Below are positions 1 through 5,169 of a stretch of 5,231 bases of DNA, piece after piece. This DNA is from Desulfobacteraceae bacterium. GTDB lineage: Bacteria; Desulfobacterota; DSM-4660; Desulfatiglandales; Desulfatiglandaceae. Location: contig DSCZ01000492.1 in NCBI GenBank assembly GCA_011048855.1, forward strand, positions 1 to 5,231, given 5' to 3'. The notes under the pieces are model-generated. The model made no database searches and was not told the origin of the DNA. It saw only the letters and a list, made by a program, of their open reading frames with translations. A program made the translations under genes and the position numbers. Numbering within the stretch: the stretch's first letter is position 1; every line of letters begins with the position of its first letter.

Positions 1-251
1 CCCCCACCCACCCAAAGGGCCGTAACGCCCATAGGCACGGCTTCGGAGACCCAAAGTATTATTATGGTTACAAGAAAAGCCAAAAGATAGTGACCTTCCC
101 TTGGAAGGTTTTCAGGAGTGGGTAAAAATCCTATGATCAAGCCCACAGCTATCGCCACCGCCACGTAAATTCCAGCCCTTTTTATATTCTTTTCGCTGTC
201 CTCGTCTGCTTTCTTTGTCTTCTTTTCGTCAATAATCAATGGTGTAGACAT
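1..251 (-). CDS. DASS/SLC13-family anion (dicarboxylate or sulfate) symporter, N-terminal fragment
   Basis: This is the first 83 codons of an integral membrane transporter that runs off the left edge; the frame from the ATG at 249-251 is open throughout. A strong Shine-Dalgarno, GGAGG (257-261 on the complement), sits 5 nt before the start. Residues 1-26 are charged and Lys/Asp/Glu rich, so cytoplasmic. A first hydrophobic helix covers about residues 27-44, followed by a short loop (PTPENLPREGHYLLA), and a second hydrophobic stretch at about 55-72 contains LWVSEAVPMGVTALWVG. A GH-LLA loop followed by a W-V-[ST]-E-A-[VI]-P motif is typical of the divalent anion:Na+ symporter family, which imports C4-dicarboxylates, citrate, sulfate and similar anions. 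The substrate cannot be read from this fragment. It lies 32 nt downstream of the CBS-domain gene with no terminator between, so the two are probably co-transcribed from the sigma-54 element at 926-941. Confidence 0.8.
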   Translation of the reverse strand, partial: MSTPLIIDEKKTKKADEDSEKNIKRAGIYVAVAIAVGLIIGFLPTPENLPREGHYLLAFLVTIIILWVSEAVPMGVTALWVGG

Positions 252-283
252 TTAACCCTCCGATTTCATGGGCAAAAAAAGCA

Positions 284-826
284 TTAATCACAATTCAATA
301 TAAAACCTTCCGCTTTTGCATAGATGTCAGAAAGACGCAAAATCCCGACAACTTTCCTGCCTTCGGTAACCAGGAGGGAGATGTGTTGCCATGTCAGGAT
401 TTTATAAATTGCTTCTGCGAGGGATGCATCCGCCTCTATATGCTCCTCCGTAGGGTGCATTATTTCCGAGATAGTAGTATTTTTAGCAATTTGGCATAGT
501 TGAAAATTCTCATCCCATAAATTAAAATCCTTTGTGATTAAATTAATGAAACTGGAGCTAAGCTGATCCCTGGAGAGTTTATCTTGATCAAAAACGTCTT
601 TTCCTTTGGGCATCAGTCCTTTGAGAAAGGCTATATGACCGACCTTCCCGACAACACGATCTTTGTCGTCAAGAACCAGGATGACTCTGAACTCCGGTTT
701 TTCCGAAGGATGTTTCTCATGCTCGGCTTTGAGGGCCTGCATCGCCTCATAGATGGATGCCGACCGTTTTACCTTTGGACATTCATCCACGGGGATCATA
801 AAGTCTTTGACTAGTGGGTATTTCAT
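284..826 (-). CDS. Tandem CBS-domain protein
   Basis: A 180-residue soluble protein made almost only of two CBS motifs. The first spans about residues 5-72 (VKDFMIP at 6-12, then FRVILVLDDKDRVVGKV at 46-62). The second spans about 118-172 (TISEIMHP at 118-125, then HISLLVTEGRKVVGILRLSD at 148-167). Between them lies a polar stretch (about 75-115) with no recognised enzymatic domain. CBS pairs bind adenine nucleotides or other small ligands and regulate enzymes or transporters. The start is set by GGAGGT on the complement of 833-838, 6 nt before the ATG. The gene precedes the DASS-type transporter by 32 nt, so a sensory or gating role for that transporter is a reasonable inference but is not shown. 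The stop is TAA at 284-286. Codon use is more AT-rich than in the thiolase/prmA genes. Confidence 0.85.
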   Translation of the reverse strand: MKYPLVKDFMIPVDECPKVKRSASIYEAMQALKAEHEKHPSEKPEFRVILVLDDKDRVVGKVGHIAFLKGLMPKGKDVFDQDKLSRDQLSSSFINLITKDFNLWDENFQLCQIAKNTTISEIMHPTEEHIEADASLAEAIYKILTWQHISLLVTEGRKVVGILRLSDIYAKAEGFILNCD

Positions 827-925
827 TTGGTGACCTCCAGTTGAAGTTGGCTTTTATTATTTCATTCGTAACCCCCTCAGATCGCCAAGGTCGATACGAA
901 GCGTAAAATTTCTCATCAGATGAAC

Positions 926-941
926 AGCAATTCTTATGCCA
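926..941 (-). promoter_or_regulatory. Sigma-54 (RpoN) -24/-12 promoter for the CBS/transporter genes
   Basis: On the complement the element reads TGGCATAAGAATTGCT. It matches the RpoN consensus TGGCACG-N4-TTGCW except at the C and G after TGGCA. The invariant GG and GC doublets have the required spacing of 12 positions. The predicted start is near 915, leaving a leader of about 88 nt before the CBS-protein ATG. Sigma-54 promoters need an enhancer-binding activator, and several known DASS and C4-dicarboxylate uptake genes are controlled this way, which fits the transporter downstream. No activator gene is visible in the window. Confidence 0.6.
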
Positions 942-977
942 CGGCTCAAGCACGGGTGTAATGGCTAAATATCTTTA

Positions 978-992
978 ATAACAGTAAGTTAT
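978..992. repeat. Short inverted repeat upstream of the sigma-54 element
   Basis: ATAAC, a 5-nt spacer, then GTTAT. It is centred about 70 bp upstream of the predicted sigma-54 start, where activators can bind. The arms are short and AT-rich, so chance is a real possibility. Confidence 0.25.
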
Positions 993-1013
993 GGTTTTCG
1001 ATGGAATGACGAT

Positions 1014-1041
1014 ATGCTGGAAAGAACGAATGTGTCAGCAT
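1014..1041. repeat. Inverted repeat ATGCTG/CAGCAT, candidate activator site
   Basis: ATGCTG (1014-1019) and CAGCAT (1036-1041) are exact inverted copies separated by 16 bp. The right arm extends to CAGCATTCC, which also pairs with GGAATG at 1003-1008. The centre is about 112 bp upstream of the predicted sigma-54 start, a typical distance for an enhancer-binding protein. The function is inferred from position only. Confidence 0.3.
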
Positions 1042-1075
1042 TCCTTGCAACCTGTAAATTCCTGGATAAACGGTC

Positions 1076-1104
1076 TTGACAGAGGGTGGTCAATGGAGTA
1101 TTCC
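1076..1104 (+). promoter_or_regulatory. Candidate sigma-70 promoter for greA leader
   Basis: A perfect -35 hexamer TTGACA (1076-1081) is followed after exactly 17 bp by a weak -10, TATTCC (1099-1104). Transcription would begin near 1111, just before the hairpin at 1132-1177 and about 117 nt upstream of the greA ATG. The -10 matches the consensus at only three positions, so the promoter is plausible rather than certain. I see no better promoter between the hairpin and greA. Confidence 0.45.
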
Positions 1105-1131
1105 TGTAAGTAATAAAATTTATACGGAGCG

Positions 1132-1177
1132 AGACCACGAGAGCGATGCCTTTTCAGGTGCTTTTTCGTGGTCTTTT
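1132..1177 (+). terminator. Intrinsic-terminator-like hairpin in the greA leader (possible attenuator)
   Basis: AGACCACGA (1132-1140) and TCGTGGTCT (1166-1174) are a perfect 9-bp inverted repeat, directly followed by further Ts and TTGTT. The 25-nt loop can pair further: AGC (1142-1144) with GCT, and GCC with GGT around a TTTTCA apical loop. The T-rich tail lies only on the rightward side, so it would act on rightward transcription. There is no gene upstream on that strand for it to terminate; the candidate promoter at 1076-1104 would give an RNA of about 65-70 nt ending here. It therefore looks like a leader attenuator or the 3' end of a small leader RNA, comparable in concept to the GraL RNA from the Escherichia coli greA leader. 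Confidence 0.6.
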
Positions 1178-1227
1178 GTTATTGGATGGTTCCGCGTTCG
1201 GGGCCTAAAAGAACATGGGGTTTATAC

Positions 1228-1695
1228 ATGGAGACGATACCGATAACCCGGGAAGGACTCGACAGGTTGAAGAGCGAGTTGAAAAATCTTGAGAAAGTTG
1301 AAAGACCCAGGAATATTCGCATGATAGAAGAAGCCCGCGCGCATGGCGATTTGAGTGAAAACGCCGAATATCATGCGGCGAAGGAAAAACAGTCTTTTAT
1401 CGAGGGTAGAATCAACGAACTCAAATCGGTCATCGGGCAGTCCGAGGTTATAGAGGCGGACAAAGGGCCTTGCGATTCGCTGGTTTTTGGGCGAACGGCG
1501 CTTCTTTACAACATGGAAACCGAGGAGGAGGTGGAGTATCGGTTGGTGGGACCATATGAATCTGATCCGGAAAAAGGTAGGATATCGGTAACTTCTCCGC
1601 TCGGAAGAGCATTGATAGGCAAAGGGGAGGGAGACGAAGTGAAATTCGCCACTCCCGGGGGAGTACAAGAATATGAAGTGGTCAGAATTTTTTGA
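1228..1695 (+). CDS. greA: Transcription elongation factor GreA
   Basis: A 155-residue protein that rescues backtracked RNA polymerase by stimulating cleavage of the nascent RNA through the secondary channel; family members are about 158 residues. The N-terminal coiled coil covers about residues 1-75, and its tip carries ARAHGDLSENAEYHAA (36-51) with the acidic pair Asp41 and Glu44 that coordinates the catalytic Mg2+. The C-terminal FKBP-like domain holds SPLGRALIGK (123-132) and TPGG (142-145). The ATG at 1228 is chosen because METIPIT aligns with the usual GreA start; the longer open frame back to a GTG at 1168 would start inside the leader hairpin and adds 20 unconserved residues. The ribosome site is modest (GGGG at 1217-1220, 7 nt spacing). 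It is monocistronic here, and converges with rsmE 14 nt downstream. Confidence 0.96.
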   Translation: METIPITREGLDRLKSELKNLEKVERPRNIRMIEEARAHGDLSENAEYHAAKEKQSFIEGRINELKSVIGQSEVIEADKGPCDSLVFGRTALLYNMETEEEVEYRLVGPYESDPEKGRISVTSPLGRALIGKGEGDEVKFATPGGVQEYEVVRIF

Positions 1696-1709
1696 TTTAC
1701 CGCTGGATT

Positions 1710-2462
1710 TCAGGTGGTTTCAAGCCCTCCAAATTCATATTGCAAAAGAGCTGCCAGCGTGATTGCCGCGGTTTCGGCTCTTAAAATCCGGGAGCCTAGA
1801 CTTGCCGGAGATGCTCCCGCCGCCCGGGTGGCAAGTATTTCTTCCGTGGTGAATCCTCCCTCCGGGCCGACAATGGCGGTCACGGATTTCACGTTTCTGG
1901 AATGAGCGATAGCGGCACCGATTGAAAGTTCCTGTTCTTGTTCCCATAGTATAATATTTAAATTTTTCTTGTCGTGTCTAAGTTTTTCAAGCATTTCGAA
2001 AAAGGTAAGTATGGGTTCGATCAGCATCGGGGTTCTCCGATCGCTTTGCTTGGCAGCACTGCAGGCTATCTTGTTCCAGCGTCTCATTTTATTCGCGGAG
2101 CTTTTTACATCCAACTTGACGACACTATGTGCGGAAAGGAACGGCCTGAGGGAAGAGACACCCAACTCAGAAGCCTTTTCTACAACAATGTCCATCGCAC
2201 GGTTTTTAAGGATTGCCTGACAAAGTATAATCGATACCGGCGGATCGGCGGGGGTCGGAAGAGACTCTATAACTTTGAGCAGCACATGACCGCTGCCGGA
2301 TTCTTCGATTTCGCATAAAGCCCTGTTGCCGGACCTGTCCATCATTATACATCTGTCGCCCGAACCCATCCGCAGCACTTTTGTCATGTGGGCGGCCTCT
2401 CCTCCGCTTAAACGGATGGTGGCTCGCTGCCCGGTTATATCGTCGGTCAGGAATCGTCTCAT
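1710..2462 (-). CDS. rsmE: 16S rRNA (uracil1498-N3)-methyltransferase RsmE
   Basis: A 250-residue SPOUT (alpha/beta-knot) methyltransferase that uses S-adenosylmethionine to methylate N3 of U1498 in 16S rRNA of the 30S subunit. The N-terminal PUA-like RNA-binding domain covers about residues 1-70 (MRRFL start, HMTKVLRM at 25-32). The catalytic domain follows: KASELGV (96-102), AAKQSDR (136-142), the cofactor-binding IVGPEGGF (197-204) and the knot motif LGSRILRAETA (222-232). Length and motifs are complete for the family. The ATG at 2460-2462 overlaps the prmA stop as ATGA and no strong Shine-Dalgarno precedes it, so translation is probably coupled to prmA. It is the last gene of the leftward set; no clear terminator hairpin follows before greA. 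Confidence 0.96.
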   Translation of the reverse strand: MRRFLTDDITGQRATIRLSGGEAAHMTKVLRMGSGDRCIMMDRSGNRALCEIEESGSGHVLLKVIESLPTPADPPVSIILCQAILKNRAMDIVVEKASELGVSSLRPFLSAHSVVKLDVKSSANKMRRWNKIACSAAKQSDRRTPMLIEPILTFFEMLEKLRHDKKNLNIILWEQEQELSIGAAIAHSRNVKSVTAIVGPEGGFTTEEILATRAAGASPASLGSRILRAETAAITLAALLQYEFGGLETT

Positions 2463-3421
2463 TGTCGCCGGCCGCCGTGCTCGATTTCAACGGTCAGGCA
2501 CGCCCATTCATCCTCGGTGTGAACGATAAGCGACCTGGCGGCACCAGGAGAAAGCTGTGATTCGACTTCGGCGATCTGGTCCCCGAGTATCCCGGAGATC
2601 ACGATCCTTCCCCCGTCATCGGTTTTTGCGATCAGGTGCGGCAGGATTTTGAGTATCTCCCCGAGGATGATGTTTGCCACTACAACCCTATATCGTCCTT
2701 TGATCGCCTGGATCGGGGCCTCACTCAGCACAATTTGACGATCGAGTCCGTTAAGAGCAATGTTTTGTTCGGCCCAATCAAGGGCCTCGATATCGATATC
2801 AATACCGATGACCGGTTTAAATCCCAGGTTGGCCGCATACACGGCCAGGATTGCGCTTCCGGTTCCCACGTCGAGGAAGGAGGCCGCCCCGAGTTCGGTG
2901 GAGAGGCGTTCTATTTCCCTGAGACAGAGCCTGGTGGTGGGATGCTTTCCAGTTCCGAAGGCCGGCCCGGGATCCATCAGGATAACATGACCTGTTTCCT
3001 GTGCAGGCACCGGAATCCATGCCGGATAAACAATCAAGCCTGCGCTCACCCGCTCGGGTTTGAAAAACTCACGCCAGTTTTCGGCCCAGTTTTCTTCGGC
3101 TACTGGTGAAAGTGCGGCGGAAGCAGGGGACTGCGACGGGAAAAATTTATTCAGCCTTGCCGTTAGAGCATTCAGCTCTATAGACAAATCCTCTCTGCTT
3201 CGGTTCCACGGCAGATATCCGTAGACTTCTCTGCCTTCTTCAACGATCCCTTCACAGCCCAGATCGAAAAGAAATGCGCCTGCAGCTTCATGTGCTTCAG
3301 GATCTGCAGATATGGAGATACGGACCCAGTCGGGTGCACCGGGAACAGATTTTTCAGCCCTAATTCTCCCTGGCTTTTTCCGATCCACCCTGTCAGGACT
3401 GTCCTGTTTTGTCGAAGACAT
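2459..3421 (-). CDS. prmA: Ribosomal protein L11 methyltransferase PrmA
   Basis: A 320-residue SAM-dependent methyltransferase that trimethylates amino groups of ribosomal protein L11. The N-terminal L11-recognition domain runs from about residue 32 (WVRISISADPEAHEAAGAFL). Linker and catalytic signatures follow: ENWAENWREFFKP (110-122), DPGPAFGTGKHPTT (150-163), SAM motif I DVGTGSAILA (184-193), the acidic residue after the second strand in GIDID (206-210), and VVANIILGEI (247-256). Two oddities: motif I has Ala where the family usually has a third Gly (GTGSG), and about 28 basic, probably disordered residues precede the normal start at Trp32. The ATG at 3419-3421 lies inside the upstream DUF35 gene (29-nt overlap) with no good ribosome site; a GTG at codon 12, just after the DUF35 stop, is an alternative start. 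The prmA-rsmE order is common in bacteria. Confidence 0.95.
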   Translation of the reverse strand: MSSTKQDSPDRVDRKKPGRIRAEKSVPGAPDWVRISISADPEAHEAAGAFLFDLGCEGIVEEGREVYGYLPWNRSREDLSIELNALTARLNKFFPSQSPASAALSPVAEENWAENWREFFKPERVSAGLIVYPAWIPVPAQETGHVILMDPGPAFGTGKHPTTRLCLREIERLSTELGAASFLDVGTGSAILAVYAANLGFKPVIGIDIDIEALDWAEQNIALNGLDRQIVLSEAPIQAIKGRYRVVVANIILGEILKILPHLIAKTDDGGRIVISGILGDQIAEVESQLSPGAARSLIVHTEDEWACLTVEIEHGGRRQ

Positions 3422-3836
3422 AATTCAACCGGCCGGATGGAAGCGTGTTGGCCCTGGTTACCATCGGCATGCCGATTTCCAGTTCTTCATCGGGGAGATC
3501 CGATGCGATTCTTCCAAACACCTTATATTCCCCATAATCGAGAAGTGCGATGCGGTAGGGAAGGTCCGCTTCGAAACCCACCGGTGCATACTCAAGTTTG
3601 GAAAAGGTTACCAGTTTTCCAGCCCCGTCAACCTGTGTCCATTCCATGTCGCTTGAAAGGCATACATAACAATCGGCCCTGGGTGGAAAAAACATGCGCC
3701 CGCATCCGCGGCACCTGGTTCCCATAACCTTTCCGGCCTCTAAATGGTCGATGAAGTCGTTGATCTTGGTAGTCGCCGTGAAACTCACTGTTCCAAATTT
3801 AGCGAATCGTGTGTCCAGTTCCTTCTTCTTGCCCAT
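3393..3836 (-). CDS. DUF35 zinc-ribbon/OB-fold protein, thiolase partner
   Basis: A 147-residue protein of the DUF35 family. An N-terminal helical part contains FIDHLEAGKVMGTRC (28-42). A rubredoxin-like zinc ribbon follows with Cys42, Cys45, Cys56 and Cys59 (CRGC and CYVC) and the characteristic FFPPRADC (49-56). The OB-fold comes next, about 65-135, with GKLVTFSKLEYAPVGF (73-88) and YRIALLDYGEYKVFGRI (93-109). Such proteins are not enzymes by themselves; they pair with thiolase-fold proteins, as in the archaeal acetoacetyl-CoA thiolase/HMG-CoA synthase complex and the BbsA/BbsB thiolase of anaerobic toluene breakdown, where they bind CoA or bridge subunits. The gene follows the thiolase stop after 4 nt, and its Shine-Dalgarno (GGGAG, complement of 3845-3849, 8 nt spacing) lies inside the thiolase 3' end, supporting coupled synthesis of partners. 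Confidence 0.9.
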   Translation of the reverse strand: MGKKKELDTRFAKFGTVSFTATTKINDFIDHLEAGKVMGTRCRGCGRMFFPPRADCYVCLSSDMEWTQVDGAGKLVTFSKLEYAPVGFEADLPYRIALLDYGEYKVFGRIASDLPDEELEIGMPMVTRANTLPSGRLNYVFDKTGQS

Positions 3837-3840
3837 TGTT

Positions 3841-5007
3841 TCATCTCCCGAGGATGGTGACGTTTCCGTAAAGTCCTACCCCACCGATGTTGTGAACGAG
3901 GCCGATTTCAGGATCTTCAACCTGCATTTGTCCTGCTTCCCCACGTAGCTGCAGCACGATGGTGCGTATCTGTGAGCCGCCTGTGGCGCCTATCGGATGC
4001 CCCTTGGACAAAAGCCCTCCATCAACGTTCACAGGGATCGTTCCTTCCCTGTAGGTCTCCTTGCTTTTGATCAGTTCTTTTCCTTCACCGGGTTCCGCGA
4101 ACCCCAGGTTTTCGTAGGCCATCATTTCGGCGATCGTGAAGCAATCATGGACTTCGGCGACGTCGATGTCTTTGGGGCCTACGCCCGCCATTTCATATGC
4201 CTGCCGGGCGGCTTCACGGGCGGTGCTGAGCCCGGTGAAAAGGTCTCTCCCAGCAAGGTTCACCGCGGTGGAGGCGGCTCCCAGGCCGAGAATCCAAACC
4301 GGCTTATCGGAAAATGCCCTGGTTTTCTCCTCGTTTGCAACGATAATGCATGAGCTGCCGTCGGCGTTGGCGCAACAGTCCCCTACGCGTAGAGGTGCGG
4401 CCACCGGGCCTGCCATTGGACTGGTATTATCGGAGAACATCTCTAACGTCACCGGCTTCCTGTAGACTGCTTTTTCATTGATCTGCCCGTACGTGGAGGC
4501 TTTGACCCGGATCAACGCCAGATCTTCGGGCGTTGTCCCGTAGGCGTTCATGTGGGCTCTTGCATACATTGCATAGTAAGCGGGCATCATGGTTCCGAAG
4601 GGGCTTTCCCACTGGATGTCAGCGCCCCTGCCCATCCGTTCCTGGGATTCGGCGGAGGATATTTCGGACATTTTCTGAAAACCGATAACCGCCACAACAT
4701 CGTGCAGGCCTGACTTGATCAGCGAGTATGCAACCCGCAACCCCATGCTGCTCGATGAACACAGGCTTTCCAGATAAAATGTCGGTTGCGGCACAAGCCC
4801 AAGGTACTCTGCGAAAACCCCCGCAGGTGATCGCTGCTTGTCGTATTCGGGGGCTGAACATACCACCGAGGCCCCGATTTCCTTGTTTGTGATGCCGGCG
4901 TCAGCCATCGCTTCTTTGAATCCTTCGAAGGCCAGTTCGCGCACTGAGCCGGGATATCCCCTTACGAAAGAACTCTGGCCGACCCCGATGATTCCTACTT
5001 TACCCAT
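3841..5007 (-). CDS. SCP2-type thiolase (acetyl-CoA acetyltransferase-like)
   Basis: A 388-residue thiolase-fold protein, predicted to cleave a 3-oxoacyl-CoA with CoA or to condense acyl-CoAs. The nucleophilic cysteine is Cys83 in YLESLCSSSSMGL (78-90). The HDCF block typical of SCP2-type thiolases is at 287-290, and the catalytic His is His337 in SKGHPIGATG (334-343). The C-terminal loop is VHNIGGVGLYG (371-381), with Asn where classical thiolases have the CxG cysteine; in SCP2-type enzymes the cysteine of HDCF takes that role. The start at 5005-5007 is chosen because MGKVGIIGVG is the normal family N-terminus and AGGAGG lies 7 nt upstream; the frame stays open to 5217, but those 70 extra residues cover the promoter and look non-coding. 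The DUF35 partner follows 4 nt downstream. The substrate cannot be told from sequence; anaerobic aromatic or fatty-acid beta-oxidation is possible. Confidence 0.93.
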   Translation of the reverse strand: MGKVGIIGVGQSSFVRGYPGSVRELAFEGFKEAMADAGITNKEIGASVVCSAPEYDKQRSPAGVFAEYLGLVPQPTFYLESLCSSSSMGLRVAYSLIKSGLHDVVAVIGFQKMSEISSAESQERMGRGADIQWESPFGTMMPAYYAMYARAHMNAYGTTPEDLALIRVKASTYGQINEKAVYRKPVTLEMFSDNTSPMAGPVAAPLRVGDCCANADGSSCIIVANEEKTRAFSDKPVWILGLGAASTAVNLAGRDLFTGLSTAREAARQAYEMAGVGPKDIDVAEVHDCFTIAEMMAYENLGFAEPGEGKELIKSKETYREGTIPVNVDGGLLSKGHPIGATGGSQIRTIVLQLRGEAGQMQVEDPEIGLVHNIGGVGLYGNVTILGR

Positions 5008-5014
5008 AGATTTT

Positions 5015-5020
5015 CCTCCT
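5015..5020 (-). promoter_or_regulatory. Shine-Dalgarno of the thiolase gene
   Basis: On the complement this reads AGGAGG, 7 nt before the ATG at 5007. It decides the start in favour of 5007 over the in-frame ATG at 5217. Confidence 0.85.
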
Positions 5021-5055
5021 GCGGCTGCTTGGGTTCCTGGTGCAGGGCGCCTGTA

Positions 5056-5077
5056 CCCGGTTTCCAGGTAAACCAGG
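5056..5077 (-). other. Hairpin in the thiolase 5' leader
   Basis: On the complement CCTGGTTT and AAACCGGG can form an 8-bp stem (one G-U pair) closed by a 6-nt loop. It sits in the predicted untranslated leader, about 35 nt before the Shine-Dalgarno. No T-run follows, so it is not an intrinsic terminator. A role in mRNA stability or regulation is possible but unsupported. Confidence 0.35.
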
Positions 5078-5124
5078 TTGGAGGCCGGGACAGAGTGCCT
5101 TGCGGGTTTTTCCGTCGAAGCTGG

Positions 5125-5153
5125 AGTATAGGTGATGTAAAGACAGGGGTCAA
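5125..5153 (-). promoter_or_regulatory. Sigma-70 promoter of the thiolase-DUF35-prmA-rsmE operon
   Basis: On the complement, -35 TTGACC (5148-5153) and -10 TATACT (5125-5130) are separated by exactly 17 bp; each hexamer matches consensus at five of six positions. Transcription would start near 5118, giving a leader of about 110 nt before the thiolase ATG. The tight spacing and overlaps downstream suggest that this promoter serves all four genes, although an internal promoter for prmA-rsmE cannot be excluded. Confidence 0.65.
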
Positions 5154-5169
5154 GATGATCCCTGACCCC
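5146..5169. repeat. Inverted repeat GGGGTCA/TGACCCC overlapping the -35
   Basis: GGGGTCA (5146-5152) and TGACCCC (5163-5169) are perfect inverted copies with a 10-bp spacer. One arm covers the -35 hexamer of the promoter at 5125-5153. It could be an operator, a terminator-like hairpin for a gene further right (followed on the complement only by a weak TGTCTTT), or a remnant of a dispersed REP-like palindrome. Confidence 0.5.

Larger units (their letters stand above)
827..1227. other. Divergent intergenic region between CBS-protein gene and greA
   Basis: About 400 bases carry no convincing coding sequence. They contain, left to right, the Shine-Dalgarno of the CBS gene, its roughly 90-nt leader, a sigma-54-like promoter pointing left (926-941), two inverted repeats (978-992 and 1014-1041), a sigma-70-like promoter pointing right (1076-1104), a terminator-like hairpin (1132-1177) and the start region of greA. 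The stretch is clearly more AT-rich than the rightmost genes. Confidence 0.75.

Noticed and set aside
1..19. C-rich run at the left edge as a possible G-quadruplex on the complement
   Set aside because: Only three G-runs are visible and they encode conserved residues of the transporter (WVGG).
251..268. Five-codon minicistron ATG-AAA-TCG-GAG-GGT-TAA before the transporter
   Set aside because: It merely contains the transporter's Shine-Dalgarno and has no ribosome site of its own.
274..280. T-run after the CBS-protein stop on the leftward strand
   Set aside because: No GC-rich stem precedes it; read-through into the transporter is expected.
1168..1227. 20-codon N-terminal extension of greA from a GTG at 1168
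   Set aside because: It starts inside the terminator-like hairpin, lacks a ribosome site and is absent from GreA proteins; the ATG at 1228 fits the family.
1651..1693. Hairpin ACTCC-CGGG-GGAGT followed by T6 at the greA 3' end
   Set aside because: The hairpin ends 24 nt before the T-run and lies in the TPGG codons, so it does not have intrinsic terminator geometry.
2636..3109. 157-codon rightward open frame inside prmA
   Set aside because: It is antisense to conserved PrmA motifs, has no family motif and no ribosome site.
3290..3727. 145-codon rightward open frame across prmA and the DUF35 gene
   Set aside because: It is the complement of two well-supported genes, with composition expected of an antisense frame.
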